Source: Ensifer adhaerens (GTDB lineage: Bacteria; Pseudomonadota; Alphaproteobacteria; Rhizobiales; Rhizobiaceae). Taken from it: a stretch of DNA of 64,000 nucleotides. Position 1 is the first letter of the stretch. Each line of letters starts with the position of its first letter. The stretch is taken from contig NZ_LAZS01000012.1 in the NCBI RefSeq assembly GCF_002007205.1, positions 930,001 through 994,000 of the forward strand, written 5' to 3'. Both the position numbers and the translations under genes were made by a program. Below the pieces are notes generated by a model. That model saw only the letters and a program-made list of their open reading frames with translations, did not search any database and was not told the origin of the DNA. Below are positions 17,173 to 25,073 of the stretch, one piece after another.

Positions 17173-17492
17173 TGATTGAAGTTCTAGACACCGACACATG
17201 CACCGACTGCAACCTTTGCGTACAGGTCTGCCCCACCAACGTGTTCCAAGCACAGCCGGAAGGACCGCCGCTCATCAAGCGCCAGGATGCGTGTCAGACA
17301 TGCTTCATGTGCGAACTCTACTGCCCCGTCGATGCGCTGTATGTTGAACCGGATGCTGACGCTGTCCACGGCCTGACCGTTGAAGGCGTGCATGAAAGGC
17401 AGCTGTTCGGCAGCTACCGAAAGGCAATCGGCTGGCACAAGGACACGCGCCATCGCCGTCTCATCGACGACCATTTCCGACTACCACAATAG
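17169..17492 (+). CDS. 2[4Fe-4S] ferredoxin (AprB-like small subunit)
   Basis: A 107-residue iron-sulfur protein with two CxxCxxCxxxCP motifs: Cys 11, 14, 17, 21 and Cys 42, 45, 48, 52. Each can hold a [4Fe-4S] cluster with the crossed ligation usual in bacterial ferredoxins. The basic C-terminal tail of about 40 residues (HERQLFGSYRKAIGWHKDTR) is longer than in simple ferredoxins and resembles the docking tail of AprB-like subunits. The ATG at 17169 overlaps the flavoprotein stop. It is very likely the redox partner of that enzyme. Confidence 0.9.
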   Translation: MMIEVLDTDTCTDCNLCVQVCPTNVFQAQPEGPPLIKRQDACQTCFMCELYCPVDALYVEPDADAVHGLTVEGVHERQLFGSYRKAIGWHKDTRHRRLIDDHFRLPQ

Positions 17493-17730
17493 CGTGCGTG
17501 ACCTGACCGCTCGGTTGGGTCCTCGCCTCTTACATAAATGAGCGTACCAGGCGATGGCCGCCACATGCGGCCAGAGCCCGTTCGCGCGCGACTTGACCGG
17601 TTAAAAGGGTCGCCGCAGGAGGTTCAGCATAGCGCCGGCCGGCGGCCGGGAACCGGGACCGACTACCCCCGGCAAGCCGCACCGCTCGCTTGAGGGGTGC
17701 CACCAGTCGCGATCAAGCCTCCCCCTCCCC

Positions 17731-18030
17731 TCACCTGCCCGGCCGCGCAAGCGACCGGGCAATGTCGATGATGTCGTCGCGCGATGCCGTTGGGTCATCC
17801 TTCTTCCAGGCGACCCCAAGCGCGATCTTGAGATCGACGCCGCGCACCGGTCGAAGATCGAAGTTGCGATTCGACAGATCCTTCGTCCATTCCGGCGCAA
17901 AGCCGATGCCAAGGCCTGCCGAAACCAGCGACACCAAGGAGAAGGTGTCGTCGCAGCTATAGGCGATGTTGCCGGTCAGGCCATGGGTCTCGAACATCTC
18001 GGAGAAGTAGCGCTCCGAGTAAGAGAGATC
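17731..18030 (-). pseudogene. LysR-family regulator, C-terminal fragment (LysR copy 2)
   Basis: About 100 residues of LysR effector domain (SYSERYFSEMFETHGLTG through SLARPGR and a stop at 17731-17733) match copies 1 and 3 closely. Homology ends abruptly at about 18028. The frame continues to 18381 with unrelated sequence (HRDYLSDLVAASQPHPAFDH, GRNMLRTFCETSSS), which may be a piece of another gene that I do not recognise. This is a chimeric remnant produced by recombination or deletion. Confidence 0.75.
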
Positions 18031-18350
18031 CAAGTTCTCCCAGGTGAACCGGGCGATGGCGACACTCGACGAAGTCTCGCAAAAGGTGCGAAGCATGTTG
18101 CGGCCCGTCTCGTGATCAAAGGCTGGGTGCGGTTGGCTCGCCGCGACCAAATCGGACAAATAATCGCGATGCGTCTGACCGCTGCCTAACTCGAATTGAT
18201 TAGTCAAATCCCCTAAAAATTCATTGCTTTCAGTCGTCGCACTTGCGACAATACACTTGTAATTGCGCAACCGAAAAGCACACGTAAGAGAAGAGATTCG
18301 TGCTGGTTCTATTGCCGCGCAGTTCCGCAATTTCAAGAGAAGCGCGCCTC

Positions 18351-18383
18351 GATTGAGCCTCCGCCCCCTGCGGAGGCTCAATC
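18351..18383. terminator. Perfect 14-bp hairpin
   Basis: GATTGAGCCTCCGC and GCGGAGGCTCAATC form a perfect 14-bp stem with a CCCCT loop, followed by ATTTTG. It lies between LysR copies 2 and 3 and would end transcription of either strand. A degenerate copy occurs at 6462-6491 near LysR copy 1, so the hairpin seems to travel with these remnants. Confidence 0.6.
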
Positions 18384-18424
18384 ATTTTGCGGGTGTCCGA
18401 ATTCTCGGACAGGACCGGGCTCCC

Positions 18425-19314
18425 TCACCTTCCTGGCCGCGACAACGACCGGGCGATATCGATAACATCATCCCTCGCCGCCGTCGGGTCGTCCTTATTC
18501 CAGGCAACCCCAAGGCCGATCTTCAAATCGACGCCGCGCACCGGCCGAAGTTCGAAGTTGCGGTTCGGAAGATCCTTCGTTCATTCCGGCGCAAAGCCGA
18601 TGCCAAGGCCAGCGGAGACGAGCGATACCAGCGAGAAGGTATCATCACAGCTGAGGCGATGTTACCGGTGAGACCATGGGTCTCGAACATTTCCGAGAAG
18701 TACCGCTCCGAATAGGAAAGGTTCTGGCGGGAAAAGACGATGATCTTCTCTGAGCGAAGATCATCGATATCGATCTCGCTTCGAAGGGCCAGCGAGCTGG
18801 TTCTTTCGACGGCGAGCAGATAGCGCTCATGCGCAATTGAGAAAAAGCGCAACGAGCCAATGTTTTCGACCGGACGGATGAAGCCGAGATTGATCTGGCC
18901 ATTTTCCAGTCCGCGGATGATGTCTGAGGTCGAGCCACTCGTGACATGCAGCGCGACCTCCGGAAACTTCCGACCGATGCGAGCAAGAAATGCCGGCAAC
19001 ACGCCAATGGTCGCAGGATAGACGGTCCCGATCTTGATCATGCGCGCCGCCTTGCCGGCGGCCGAGCGCGCCACTTCCGCCGACAGACCGACATCGCCGA
19101 TGATCCGCACCGCCCGATCGTAGAAGACTTCTCCTGCCCCCGTCAGTGAGACTCTGCGCGTCGATCGTTCGAGCAACCGGACGCCCAGCTCCTTCTCCAG
19201 CGCCTGGATATGCGCACTCAACGCCGGCTGGGCGATGCACATCCGCGCCGCGGCACGATTGAAGTGGAGCTCTTCGGCCACCGCTACGAAATAGGAAAGC
19301 TGGCGTAGTTCCAT
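18425..19314 (-). pseudogene. LysR-family regulator, full length but frameshifted (LysR copy 3)
   Basis: This is the most complete of four related LysR sequences in the window. It has the N-terminal winged helix-turn-helix (MELRQLSYFVAVAEELHFNR, then AARMCIAQPALSAHIQALE) and the whole effector domain. Two lesions break it. A 1-bp deletion near 18655 shifts the frame after GLTGNIA, relative to copies 1 and 2. The Trp codon after GFAPE is also changed to TGA at about 18582. The corrected C-terminus ends SRPGR with a stop at 18425-18427. Start ATG 19314 gives the canonical LysR N-terminus. It may formerly have regulated the transporter/flavoprotein locus upstream. Confidence 0.8.
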
Positions 19315-19535
19315 GCCGTGCTCCACACCTACCGACAACAGAGTTGTTCCGGTGCTTCAGCGAGCCCTTACGTTGCGAAACAAGCACACAACACGCGATC
19401 GGCCGCACGCTCGCGCGCGCACCATTAGGTCGCTATAGTCCGGATAGAATCACCTGGAGCCACACTACGCTCCGAGGTTGTAAATAGGCTGCCAAATTCG
19501 CCACGTAAAGGCGAAATCGATACGGAGAGGCGATA

Positions 19536-19766
19536 TTGTTGCCGGTGCAATGCAGAATGGCTCGAATTGCTCTTCAAATGAGCGTCAAGGAGCTGGCAGA
19601 AGCGGCGACGGTCTCCACCAATACGATCGTGCGTTTCGAGCGCGGTGAAGACCTCAAACCGCGCACGGTCGCTGACATTCGTTCCGTCTTCGAAAACGCC
19701 GGCATAACCTTCCTTGACGGCGACTACACAGGTAGCGGCGGGCCCGGAGTGCGACTTAACAAGTAG
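19536..19766 (+). CDS. Small XRE-family helix-turn-helix regulator
   Basis: A 76-residue protein with a single Cro/CI-type helix-turn-helix: LQMSVKELAEAATVSTNTIV and RFERGEDLKPRTVADIRSVF, followed by a FENAGITFLDG tail. This pattern is common among short alphaproteobacterial regulators. The TTG at 19536 lies 5 bp after GGAGAGG; ATG 19557 (MARIALQM) is an alternative without such a site. No toxin or phage gene is adjacent, so its targets are unknown. Confidence 0.8.
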   Translation: MLPVQCRMARIALQMSVKELAEAATVSTNTIVRFERGEDLKPRTVADIRSVFENAGITFLDGDYTGSGGPGVRLNK

Positions 19767-19985
19767 CGATCTCCCTCAGCGGCCGATGGGCCGTGATTGT
19801 CCAGTGACCAGTTTACAGCGGTCAGGCGCCGGCCGCGCGTACATGCTGCAACGCTTGCGGCCGAATTTTTATGCATGGGCGTACCGGAATCAGAAAAACA
19901 GACCTTCTCTCCGCTGAGCTATGCACTTAGCGTACATGAGCAGTTTCTGTTGGACTGCAATCCTCCCCGCGCCCAGTGAGCCATG
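19767..19985. other. Non-coding stretch after the XRE gene
   Basis: I see no gene here. Short frames lack family features. The stretch leads into the paired hairpins at 19986-20026 and so could be the body of a small RNA or a leader for the downstream gene. Confidence 0.35.
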
Positions 19986-20026
19986 GGGGCGATACTCGCC
20001 CCGACTACCGGCGGGGCCTTTCTTTT
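19986..20026 (+). terminator. Mutually exclusive hairpins ending in a T-rich tract (terminator, possibly attenuator)
   Basis: GGGGCGA (19986-19992) can pair with TCGCCCC (19996-20002). Alternatively GCCCCG (19998-20003) can pair with CGGGGC (20012-20017), which is followed by CTTTCTTTT. The two stems share the central CCCC, so only one can form at a time. This resembles an anti-terminator/terminator pair 58 bp ahead of the gene at 20084, but it may simply terminate the XRE transcript or a small RNA. Confidence 0.45.
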
Positions 20027-20083
20027 CAGCACGAGAGTTCTTGTCGCTCGAGCCAGGCATCAGAAATCTTCGCGAGGCACTGC

Positions 20084-20452
20084 ATGAAAGCTGAAGAAAT
20101 GTCGCCGAGGTACCTCACTCTTGGACCTGAGGGCGCAATCGCGCAGATTGAATTAACCCGGGAAATTGCTGCGTTGCTCTCGCGGCTTCCGGATGACCCT
20201 GCGCTCTACTTCAACCTTGACGAACCACACGTCATGATTCCGCTTTATCAACTGGTCAACGCGCGTGCGCGCGAACGCGGCATCATCAATGCGCACCGCC
20301 ACATGCTGTCGGCGGCGAAGGGCAAGCAGAAACGAAGCCCCCTCACGGTTCGCCCCCTGGGCGACGAGCTATGGCTGGTGGTGGATGGGAATTCGACTTT
20401 GCTCAACGCGCGTCATTCGAAATGGCAGGCGATACCTTGCTGCATAGAATGA
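20084..20452 (+). CDS. Hypothetical protein with ParB/Srx-like C-terminal segment
   Basis: A protein of about 122 residues (ATG 20084; ATG 20099 is also possible). The N-terminal part is predicted helical (IAQIELTREIAALLSRLP). The C-terminal block RSPLTVRPLGDELWLVVDGN followed by STLLNA..W resembles the (L)VDGNxRLxAA motif of ParB/sulfiredoxin-like folds. No catalytic residue can be assigned. I do not recognise the family and treat the ParB-like similarity as weak. Confidence 0.5.
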   Translation: MKAEEMSPRYLTLGPEGAIAQIELTREIAALLSRLPDDPALYFNLDEPHVMIPLYQLVNARARERGIINAHRHMLSAAKGKQKRSPLTVRPLGDELWLVVDGNSTLLNARHSKWQAIPCCIE

Positions 20453-20609
20453 GCGGACACATGTCAGTGTCTTCCGCCGTCGTTCGAACAAGCACCCAAC
20501 AGGCCGCAAGCCACTGTCGGACGGGTCGCGAAAGTATCCGCAGCGATACGACTTCAGATGGACCAGCTTGGCAGAAACAGGGCAGCTTGAGACAAGCGAC
20601 GGTGGTGAC

Positions 20610-20635
20610 GGAACCGTAGAGCCAAGTTCGAAGTT
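20610..20635 (+). promoter_or_regulatory. Candidate EcfG/RpoE2 promoter for the Nudix gene
   Basis: GGAAC (20610-20614), a 17-nt spacer and AGTT (20632-20635) fit the alphaproteobacterial general-stress sigma factor consensus (GGAAC, 16-17 nt, NGTT). It lies 69 bp before the Nudix start. Confidence 0.5.
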
Positions 20636-20703
20636 ATCGTCGACCAATTGGGACAACGCGACCGTGCACCTGCTCAAATCGCTTCGCTTCTAACTCGGCG
20701 CTG

Positions 20704-21126
20704 ATGCTTCGCCGACCGCCACGTCTGCAGCATGCGGCACTGTGCTACCGTGTCCGCATGGACGGTTCCTTGGAGATCCTTCTCATCACCAGCCGCGATA
20801 CCGGGCGATGGGTTGTTCCAAAGGGCTGGCCCATGAAAGGAAAGCGCGCGTCCGAAGTCGCAGCGCGTGAAGCTTTCGAGGAGGCCGGCGTCAGGGGTTC
20901 GTGTCAAAGGCGACCGCTCGGGCACTATTTTTACAGGAAGCGAATGGATGGTGGCTTCACGATCCCCTGCAACACGCTCGAGGTCACCCGCCTTTTGCGA
21001 GACTTCCCCGAGAAAGACGAGCGCAAGCGTGTCTGGTTTGGGTACCGGGAAGCTGCTCGGCGTGTTGTCGAGCCATCACTTCGTGAGCAAATTCTTCATT
21101 TTGGCACTTTGTGCCTCGTGCGATAA
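20704..21126 (+). CDS. Nudix hydrolase
   Basis: A 140-residue hydrolase of nucleoside-diphosphate-linked compounds. The Nudix helix reads from Gly41 (GWPMKGKRASEVAA) into REAFEEAGV (residues 55-63). The metal-binding REAFEEAG core is intact, but the Glu expected six residues after the Gly is Lys47, as in many DIPP-like alphaproteobacterial members with PKGWPxKGK. The ATG at 20704 retains the first beta-strand (HAALCYRV); starting at 20758 would lose it. A candidate stress promoter precedes it. The substrate (dinucleoside or inositol polyphosphate) is not determined. Confidence 0.85.
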   Translation: MLRRPPRLQHAALCYRVRMDGSLEILLITSRDTGRWVVPKGWPMKGKRASEVAAREAFEEAGVRGSCQRRPLGHYFYRKRMDGGFTIPCNTLEVTRLLRDFPEKDERKRVWFGYREAARRVVEPSLREQILHFGTLCLVR

Positions 21127-21315
21127 TCAGCAAGCAACTGCGCCGACCGACGACAAAGCCGGGCAGTCCGACGGCTTTTATGCGTGATCTCATGGTCACG
21201 GCGGGCGACAGTCGACCTCTCCCGCGTTGACGTTGCGGAACCATTTCATGACGTGAAAACAAAAGGGGCGGTCGAAACTCCCGCAACCACCCCACTCGCT
21301 AAACTTGCTCTCTAC

Positions 21316-21690
21316 TCAGCGATCAGGCCGCAGTCGCGGCCGTGACAGAAGCGGACGCCTTGGCATCGGCGCTTCGTAAGGCCCGTCGGCATACTTAGCG
21401 AGATCAGCATACATTTCGCCGATCGTCGTCGCTTCGGCGAAGAAGCCCTCAAAGCTCGCCTTCACGTAGTTGGTTTGGAGCTCGAACGCAGCCTCGGCGC
21501 TGCGAACGCCCGATAGTTTTTGAACGAGCGCGATGCTCTCTTCAAACGACGTCTTCGAATATTCAGTAGCCTCAGTGGCGATCGCCTGGAGACCCTTCGT
21601 CGAAGCAGAGTGGCCCTTCACAGCCGCCTCGAGGGCCTCTTTGCTCGTTTTGTTTGCATCGGCGCAGTTGAACAGCTCAGGTCGCAAGTG
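21316..21690 (-). pseudogene. Phasin family protein, damaged copy
   Basis: The minus strand reads as the core of a phasin_2 protein that coats polyhydroxyalkanoate granules: IATEATEYSKTSFEESIALV, QKLSGVRSAEAAFELQTNYV and FAEATTIGEMYADLAK. After PYEAPM the expected phasin end (AKASASVTAATAA, stop at 21323-21325) lies in the +1 frame, while the open frame continues to 21316 as a basic tail, so a frameshift has occurred at about 21365. No ATG precedes the recognisable core; TTG near 21688 is the only close start. It is probably a pseudogene, or at best an altered phasin. Confidence 0.65.
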
Positions 21691-22005
21691 ATGCGTTTTA
21701 GCATTGCGGCACGACGTCCAGATTGCAACGGAAGCGTGACTGAAACACGTATGGCGGGTTTTCACTACCCTGACCCGGAGGAGGTGCGCCCGTCTTGGAG
21801 GAACGGCGACCAGCGAAGGCTTTTCAGTGATCAACGATAGACCTCGAACGAGGCCAGAACATCCACAGGACCAAACGAAAAACTCTAGCCTGTGATTAGC
21901 CCGCGCTAAGCAGGAACGTTTGGTGACTTCCTCGCAAAAGCCTGTTGCCTCTGTCGACATCGTTACTACGTGGGCAATCTGAACGAAGAGGGCCAACTGC
22001 GTGGT
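21691..22005. other. Stretch without a recognisable gene
   Basis: Minus-strand reading is open through much of this stretch, but the translation shows no family features beyond the phasin core to its left. It may contain the lost 5' end of the phasin gene. Confidence 0.3.
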
Positions 22006-22965
22006 TCAAAGCGGATGGGCAACCTCGTTGGCGGCGGATACGAGCATGCCCAACAGCCAATTCAAGCCGGCATCCATCGTCGCGACCCGAGGAGTAACAG
22101 CATTCAGCTTGAACCGCGGCAATGGTAAGGGGGCTTCGACGGTCACGAGGCTGAAGCGCTGAGCGTAGATTGCGGCAAAGCGCTGAGGGATGGCGACGAG
22201 CAGGTCGCTTTCGGAAGCTATCGCGAGCGCGAACATGAAGTTCGGGACCGTTATGGCCGTCCGTCTCGTCTGCCCCTGCTGCTCAAGCGCCCTATCGACG
22301 AAACCGTGTGGATCCCCGGTCAACGAAACCATCAGATGCCGCATTTCCACATAGCGATCGAGTGTCGCATTCTTTGCGAAAGGGTGGTTTGCGTGCATGG
22401 CGATGACGAAATCTTCGTCGTAGAGAGGCACCGTATGGAAGCGAGCGGGAATCTCGTCGACGGGAACGACCGCGATGTCCATCACTCGATCCTCAAGGTC
22501 TAGGAACGCATTACGCCACGCCTGTGTGGGCAAGCTTTCCCGCTGCTCCGGCAACAACTGCCTTATGCTGACATCGACCAGCGGCGCCGTCTTTTTCAAA
22601 CCGGCAAGGAGAGGAGGCAGGAACACAGCCGAGACGCCGTCCGGAGCCCCGATGATGAAGCGCCGCCTCGACGTCGCTGCTTCGAATGGCTCGGCCATCG
22701 CGATGACGTTTCGCGCGCGAGCAAGGATCTCCGCGATCGGTTGTGCCAGCTCTTGCGCGCGGGCCGTCGCTACCACGCCTTTCGGCGTTCGCAGGAAAAG
22801 CGGATCGTTCAGCATCCGCCGCAGTCGTGCGAGCCCATGGCTGACTGCAGACGGCGAAACATTCAACCGCTCGGCGGCTCGGCCGACATGACGCTCCTCG
22901 TAGACCACTTCGAAAAGCACGAGGAGATTGAGGTCGGCGCGCGAGAGCTCAATTTGGTTCAGCAT
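22006..22965 (-). CDS. LysR-family transcriptional regulator (NodD-like architecture)
   Basis: A complete 319-residue regulator. The N-terminal winged helix-turn-helix reads LNLLVLFEVVYEERHVGRAA, then LNVSPSAVSHGLARLR. The LF..V..ERHVGRAA..L pattern with PSAVSHALxRLR is typical of the NodD/NahR/LinR-like group that binds aromatic inducers. The effector domain is intact through LLAGLKKTAPLVDVSIRQL and GDPHGFVDRALEQQG. It is divergent from the SnoaL-like gene at 23059, and an 8-bp inverted repeat overlaps the region just upstream of its start. It probably controls that gene and itself. Confidence 0.88.
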   Translation of the reverse strand: MLNQIELSRADLNLLVLFEVVYEERHVGRAAERLNVSPSAVSHGLARLRRMLNDPLFLRTPKGVVATARAQELAQPIAEILARARNVIAMAEPFEAATSRRRFIIGAPDGVSAVFLPPLLAGLKKTAPLVDVSIRQLLPEQRESLPTQAWRNAFLDLEDRVMDIAVVPVDEIPARFHTVPLYDEDFVIAMHANHPFAKNATLDRYVEMRHLMVSLTGDPHGFVDRALEQQGQTRRTAITVPNFMFALAIASESDLLVAIPQRFAAIYAQRFSLVTVEAPLPLPRFKLNAVTPRVATMDAGLNWLLGMLVSAANEVAHPL

Positions 22966-22966
22966 A

Positions 22967-22996
22967 TTGCTGAAATCATATCATTAGCTTCAGCAA
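22967..22996. promoter_or_regulatory. Inverted repeat, candidate LysR operator
   Basis: TTGCTGAA (22967-22974) and TTCAGCAA (22989-22996) form a perfect 8-bp inverted repeat with a 14-nt AT-rich spacer. It sits directly next to the LysR start codon and 63 bp before the divergent SnoaL-like gene, where an autoregulating LysR protein would bind. Confidence 0.45.
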
Positions 22997-23058
22997 CAAC
23001 AACCTGACATTTCTGGAGTGCCCTCAGCCCTTCGCTCGGCCTCGGAAAGGAACTCCTC

Positions 23059-23583
23059 ATGTCAAATTCACCAGAGCCGGTTTTGGCCAAAGCTGCGATC
23101 GATCACGCGCCGAACACGGGAATCATCGACAGCCAAACAACTACGGAAACGTCCCGCCTCGTGTGCATATCGCAAGAGGCCAACGCCGCACTAATGCGTG
23201 GCGACGTGACGACCTACCGGCGGCTCGTCCCGCTTACGGAGGACTTTACACTGATGTCGCCCTTCGGCGGCAGGCCGTCGCGGGAGCCCGACATTACCGG
23301 AGAAACTTGGGCGGAAATCAGCCGCTTTTTCCGCAATGGAACGCTGAAGCAGGACGTCGTTCAGACCTATTCTGGCACCGACATGATCGTACTGGCCGTG
23401 ATCGAGCATGCTCATGTCGAAGTCGGCGGGCTGCCCGCTCAGGATTGGGCGTTGCGAGTGACACTTGTTTACCGGCGGGAGCGCGGGCAGTGGTGCCTGG
23501 CGCATCGCCATGCCGACCCGCTCCATCACCGCATCTCCCTCGAGCAATCGGCAGCGCTTGGACGCGGCTCAAAGGTCCGCTGA
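23059..23583 (+). CDS. SnoaL/NTF2-like domain protein (DUF4440-type)
   Basis: A 174-residue protein with the cone-shaped NTF2-like fold inferred from ANAALMRGDVTTYRRLV, DFTLMSPFGG and a final VTLVYRRERGQWCLAHRHAD strand pair. The MRGD....L....F.L.SPFG pattern is typical of SnoaL-like/DUF4440 proteins of unknown or small-molecule-isomerising function. A purine-rich AAAGGAA precedes the ATG at 23059. It is the only gene divergent from the LysR regulator at 22006-22965 and is therefore its likely target. Confidence 0.75.
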   Translation: MSNSPEPVLAKAAIDHAPNTGIIDSQTTTETSRLVCISQEANAALMRGDVTTYRRLVPLTEDFTLMSPFGGRPSREPDITGETWAEISRFFRNGTLKQDVVQTYSGTDMIVLAVIEHAHVEVGGLPAQDWALRVTLVYRRERGQWCLAHRHADPLHHRISLEQSAALGRGSKVR

Positions 23584-24143
23584 CAGAACTTGGAGCAGCC
23601 TCGCGGATGAAGGCCGTCGTGCACCAGCACTATCCCAAGCCGACTCGGTTGAAGTCGACGTGAATGCGCGGACCCACGGGCCCGGGCGAGGCGCTGACCC
23701 CCTGCAGGATGCGATCCTTGCAGGGCAGCGCCTTTATCTTGAAAGAGCCGTCCATCCGCTTGAAGGCGTTCGCACGGAAAGCATGCTTTGGGATGAGGGG
23801 TTTAGTTGATCTTGGACGGGCGCGCTTGGCAATGGCGCTGCCCCGTCATCGCGAACAATTGCGTTCTGTCAAAGATGATGGATTGTACGACCTCTTCGAA
23901 AAGTCCGCTTTGGCGGCAACGACACTCGATGCTCTTCAGAGAGTGGCACCCCGACGGGAGGAGAGAAGGTGCCGGGCGAGGAACAATGTCCCAGCCGAAA
24001 TCAATTCTTCGCGACGCACCTGCGAGGCGATGGCCCTCCTCGGCGCCAAACACGATGCCAATCCCAACACAAGGTTAGTGTTCTTGCCCGGAACCTTCCG
24101 GCAATGGATCGCTCCGATGATTGCGCCAGCAGGTAGCCGCAGG
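23584..24143. other. Stretch with no convincing gene
   Basis: A frame of 173 residues is open here, but only LPRHREQLRSVKDDGLYDLF, near 23830-23890, resembles small rhizobial proteins; the rest has biased, unstructured composition. A hairpin (CCCTGCA 23700-23706 pairing with TGCAGGG 23719-23725, with inner GGAT/ATCC) is present. I treat the stretch as decayed coding DNA. Confidence 0.3.
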
Positions 24144-24168
24144 GGAACCGCCTCACTGCTGCGTCGTT
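24144..24168 (+). promoter_or_regulatory. EcfG/RpoE2-type promoter of the DUF6766 gene
   Basis: GGAAC (24144-24148), a 16-nt spacer and CGTT (24165-24168) match the general-stress sigma factor consensus exactly. It lies 54 bp upstream of the DUF6766 gene start at 24222. Confidence 0.7.
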
Positions 24169-24221
24169 ATGCGCTGATGCGTTGATGCGCTATCACATCA
24201 CGTGCAATTGAGGACTGAACA

Positions 24222-24881
24222 ATGCGCGTCTTAAGGGATAACGGGCTCTCCATTGTCTTGATCGCTCTGTCGCTCGTCACGATCGCGGGGATGCTGTTGA
24301 CCGGATGGTATACCAACGAACAACAGCTAGCGGATCACGGCGCAAGCCAGCTTGGGTTGGTCGCCTACGCAAAAACCGGGCACTTTCTGTCAGCCCTTTT
24401 TGAGAACTGGGAATCCGAGTTCCTACAGATGTCGGCTTACGTGATGCTGACAGCATTCCTGTTTCAGCGTGGCTCGGCCGAGTCAAAGGATCCCGACAAG
24501 CCGGCGGAGCAGGAAGAAGACCCAAAAATGAAACGGGATGACCGCGAAGCGCCAGCCCGGATACGCCTCGGTCGTTTCGCGCGCTGGCTCTATTCCTACT
24601 CATTGGGTCTTGCTCTGGGACTGCTCTTCCTAGTGACCTTCGTCCTTCATCTCTATTACAGCAGCCAGGCGGAGAACGCGGAAGCCTTACTACATGGGGA
24701 TCCCTCTGTTTCAGTGACCGAGCACCTCGTCAGCTCTCAGTTCTGGTTCGAGTCCTTGCAGAACTGGCAAAGTGAGTTTCTGTCGACCGCCGTTCTCGTC
24801 ATCCTCTCGATCTTCCTCAGGTTTCGAGGTTCTCCCGAATCCAAACCCGTCGCCGCCCCCCACACCCAAACTGGGGGATAA
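24222..24881 (+). CDS. DUF6766-type membrane protein with internal duplication
   Basis: A 219-residue membrane protein of unknown function with four predicted hydrophobic segments. The two halves are related: FENWESEFLQMSAYVMLTAF with LFQRGSAESKDP corresponds to LQNWQSEFLSTAVLVILSIF with LRFRGSPESKPV. The central loop is charged and probably cytoplasmic (DKPAEQEEDPKMKRDDREAP). The overall pattern matches the DUF6766 proteins found beside stress genes in rhizobia. A consensus EcfG promoter precedes it, so it is probably induced in the general stress response. Confidence 0.75.
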   Translation: MRVLRDNGLSIVLIALSLVTIAGMLLTGWYTNEQQLADHGASQLGLVAYAKTGHFLSALFENWESEFLQMSAYVMLTAFLFQRGSAESKDPDKPAEQEEDPKMKRDDREAPARIRLGRFARWLYSYSLGLALGLLFLVTFVLHLYYSSQAENAEALLHGDPSVSVTEHLVSSQFWFESLQNWQSEFLSTAVLVILSIFLRFRGSPESKPVAAPHTQTGG

Positions 24882-25073
24882 GGCACCATGGAGATGGCGA
24901 CCAGCGCGGTGGTCGATCGGGGTGCAAGCCAGCGGCTCTACATCGTCGCCGCCGCCACGCGGAAATCGGTCCTAAGGACTTGAGGTTAGGGATGCCTTGC
25001 CCCCTGCCGAATGGCTTGCCACCTTGCCGCTGGTGAGCGAGACTTCTTTCGAACAGTGCTTGAGAGAGCAACT

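Noticed and set aside
18031-18381. A functional gene upstream of LysR copy 2.
   Set aside because: The frame is fused to the LysR fragment and its other part (HRDYLSDLVAASQPHPAFDH) could not be assigned. It looks like a second remnant.
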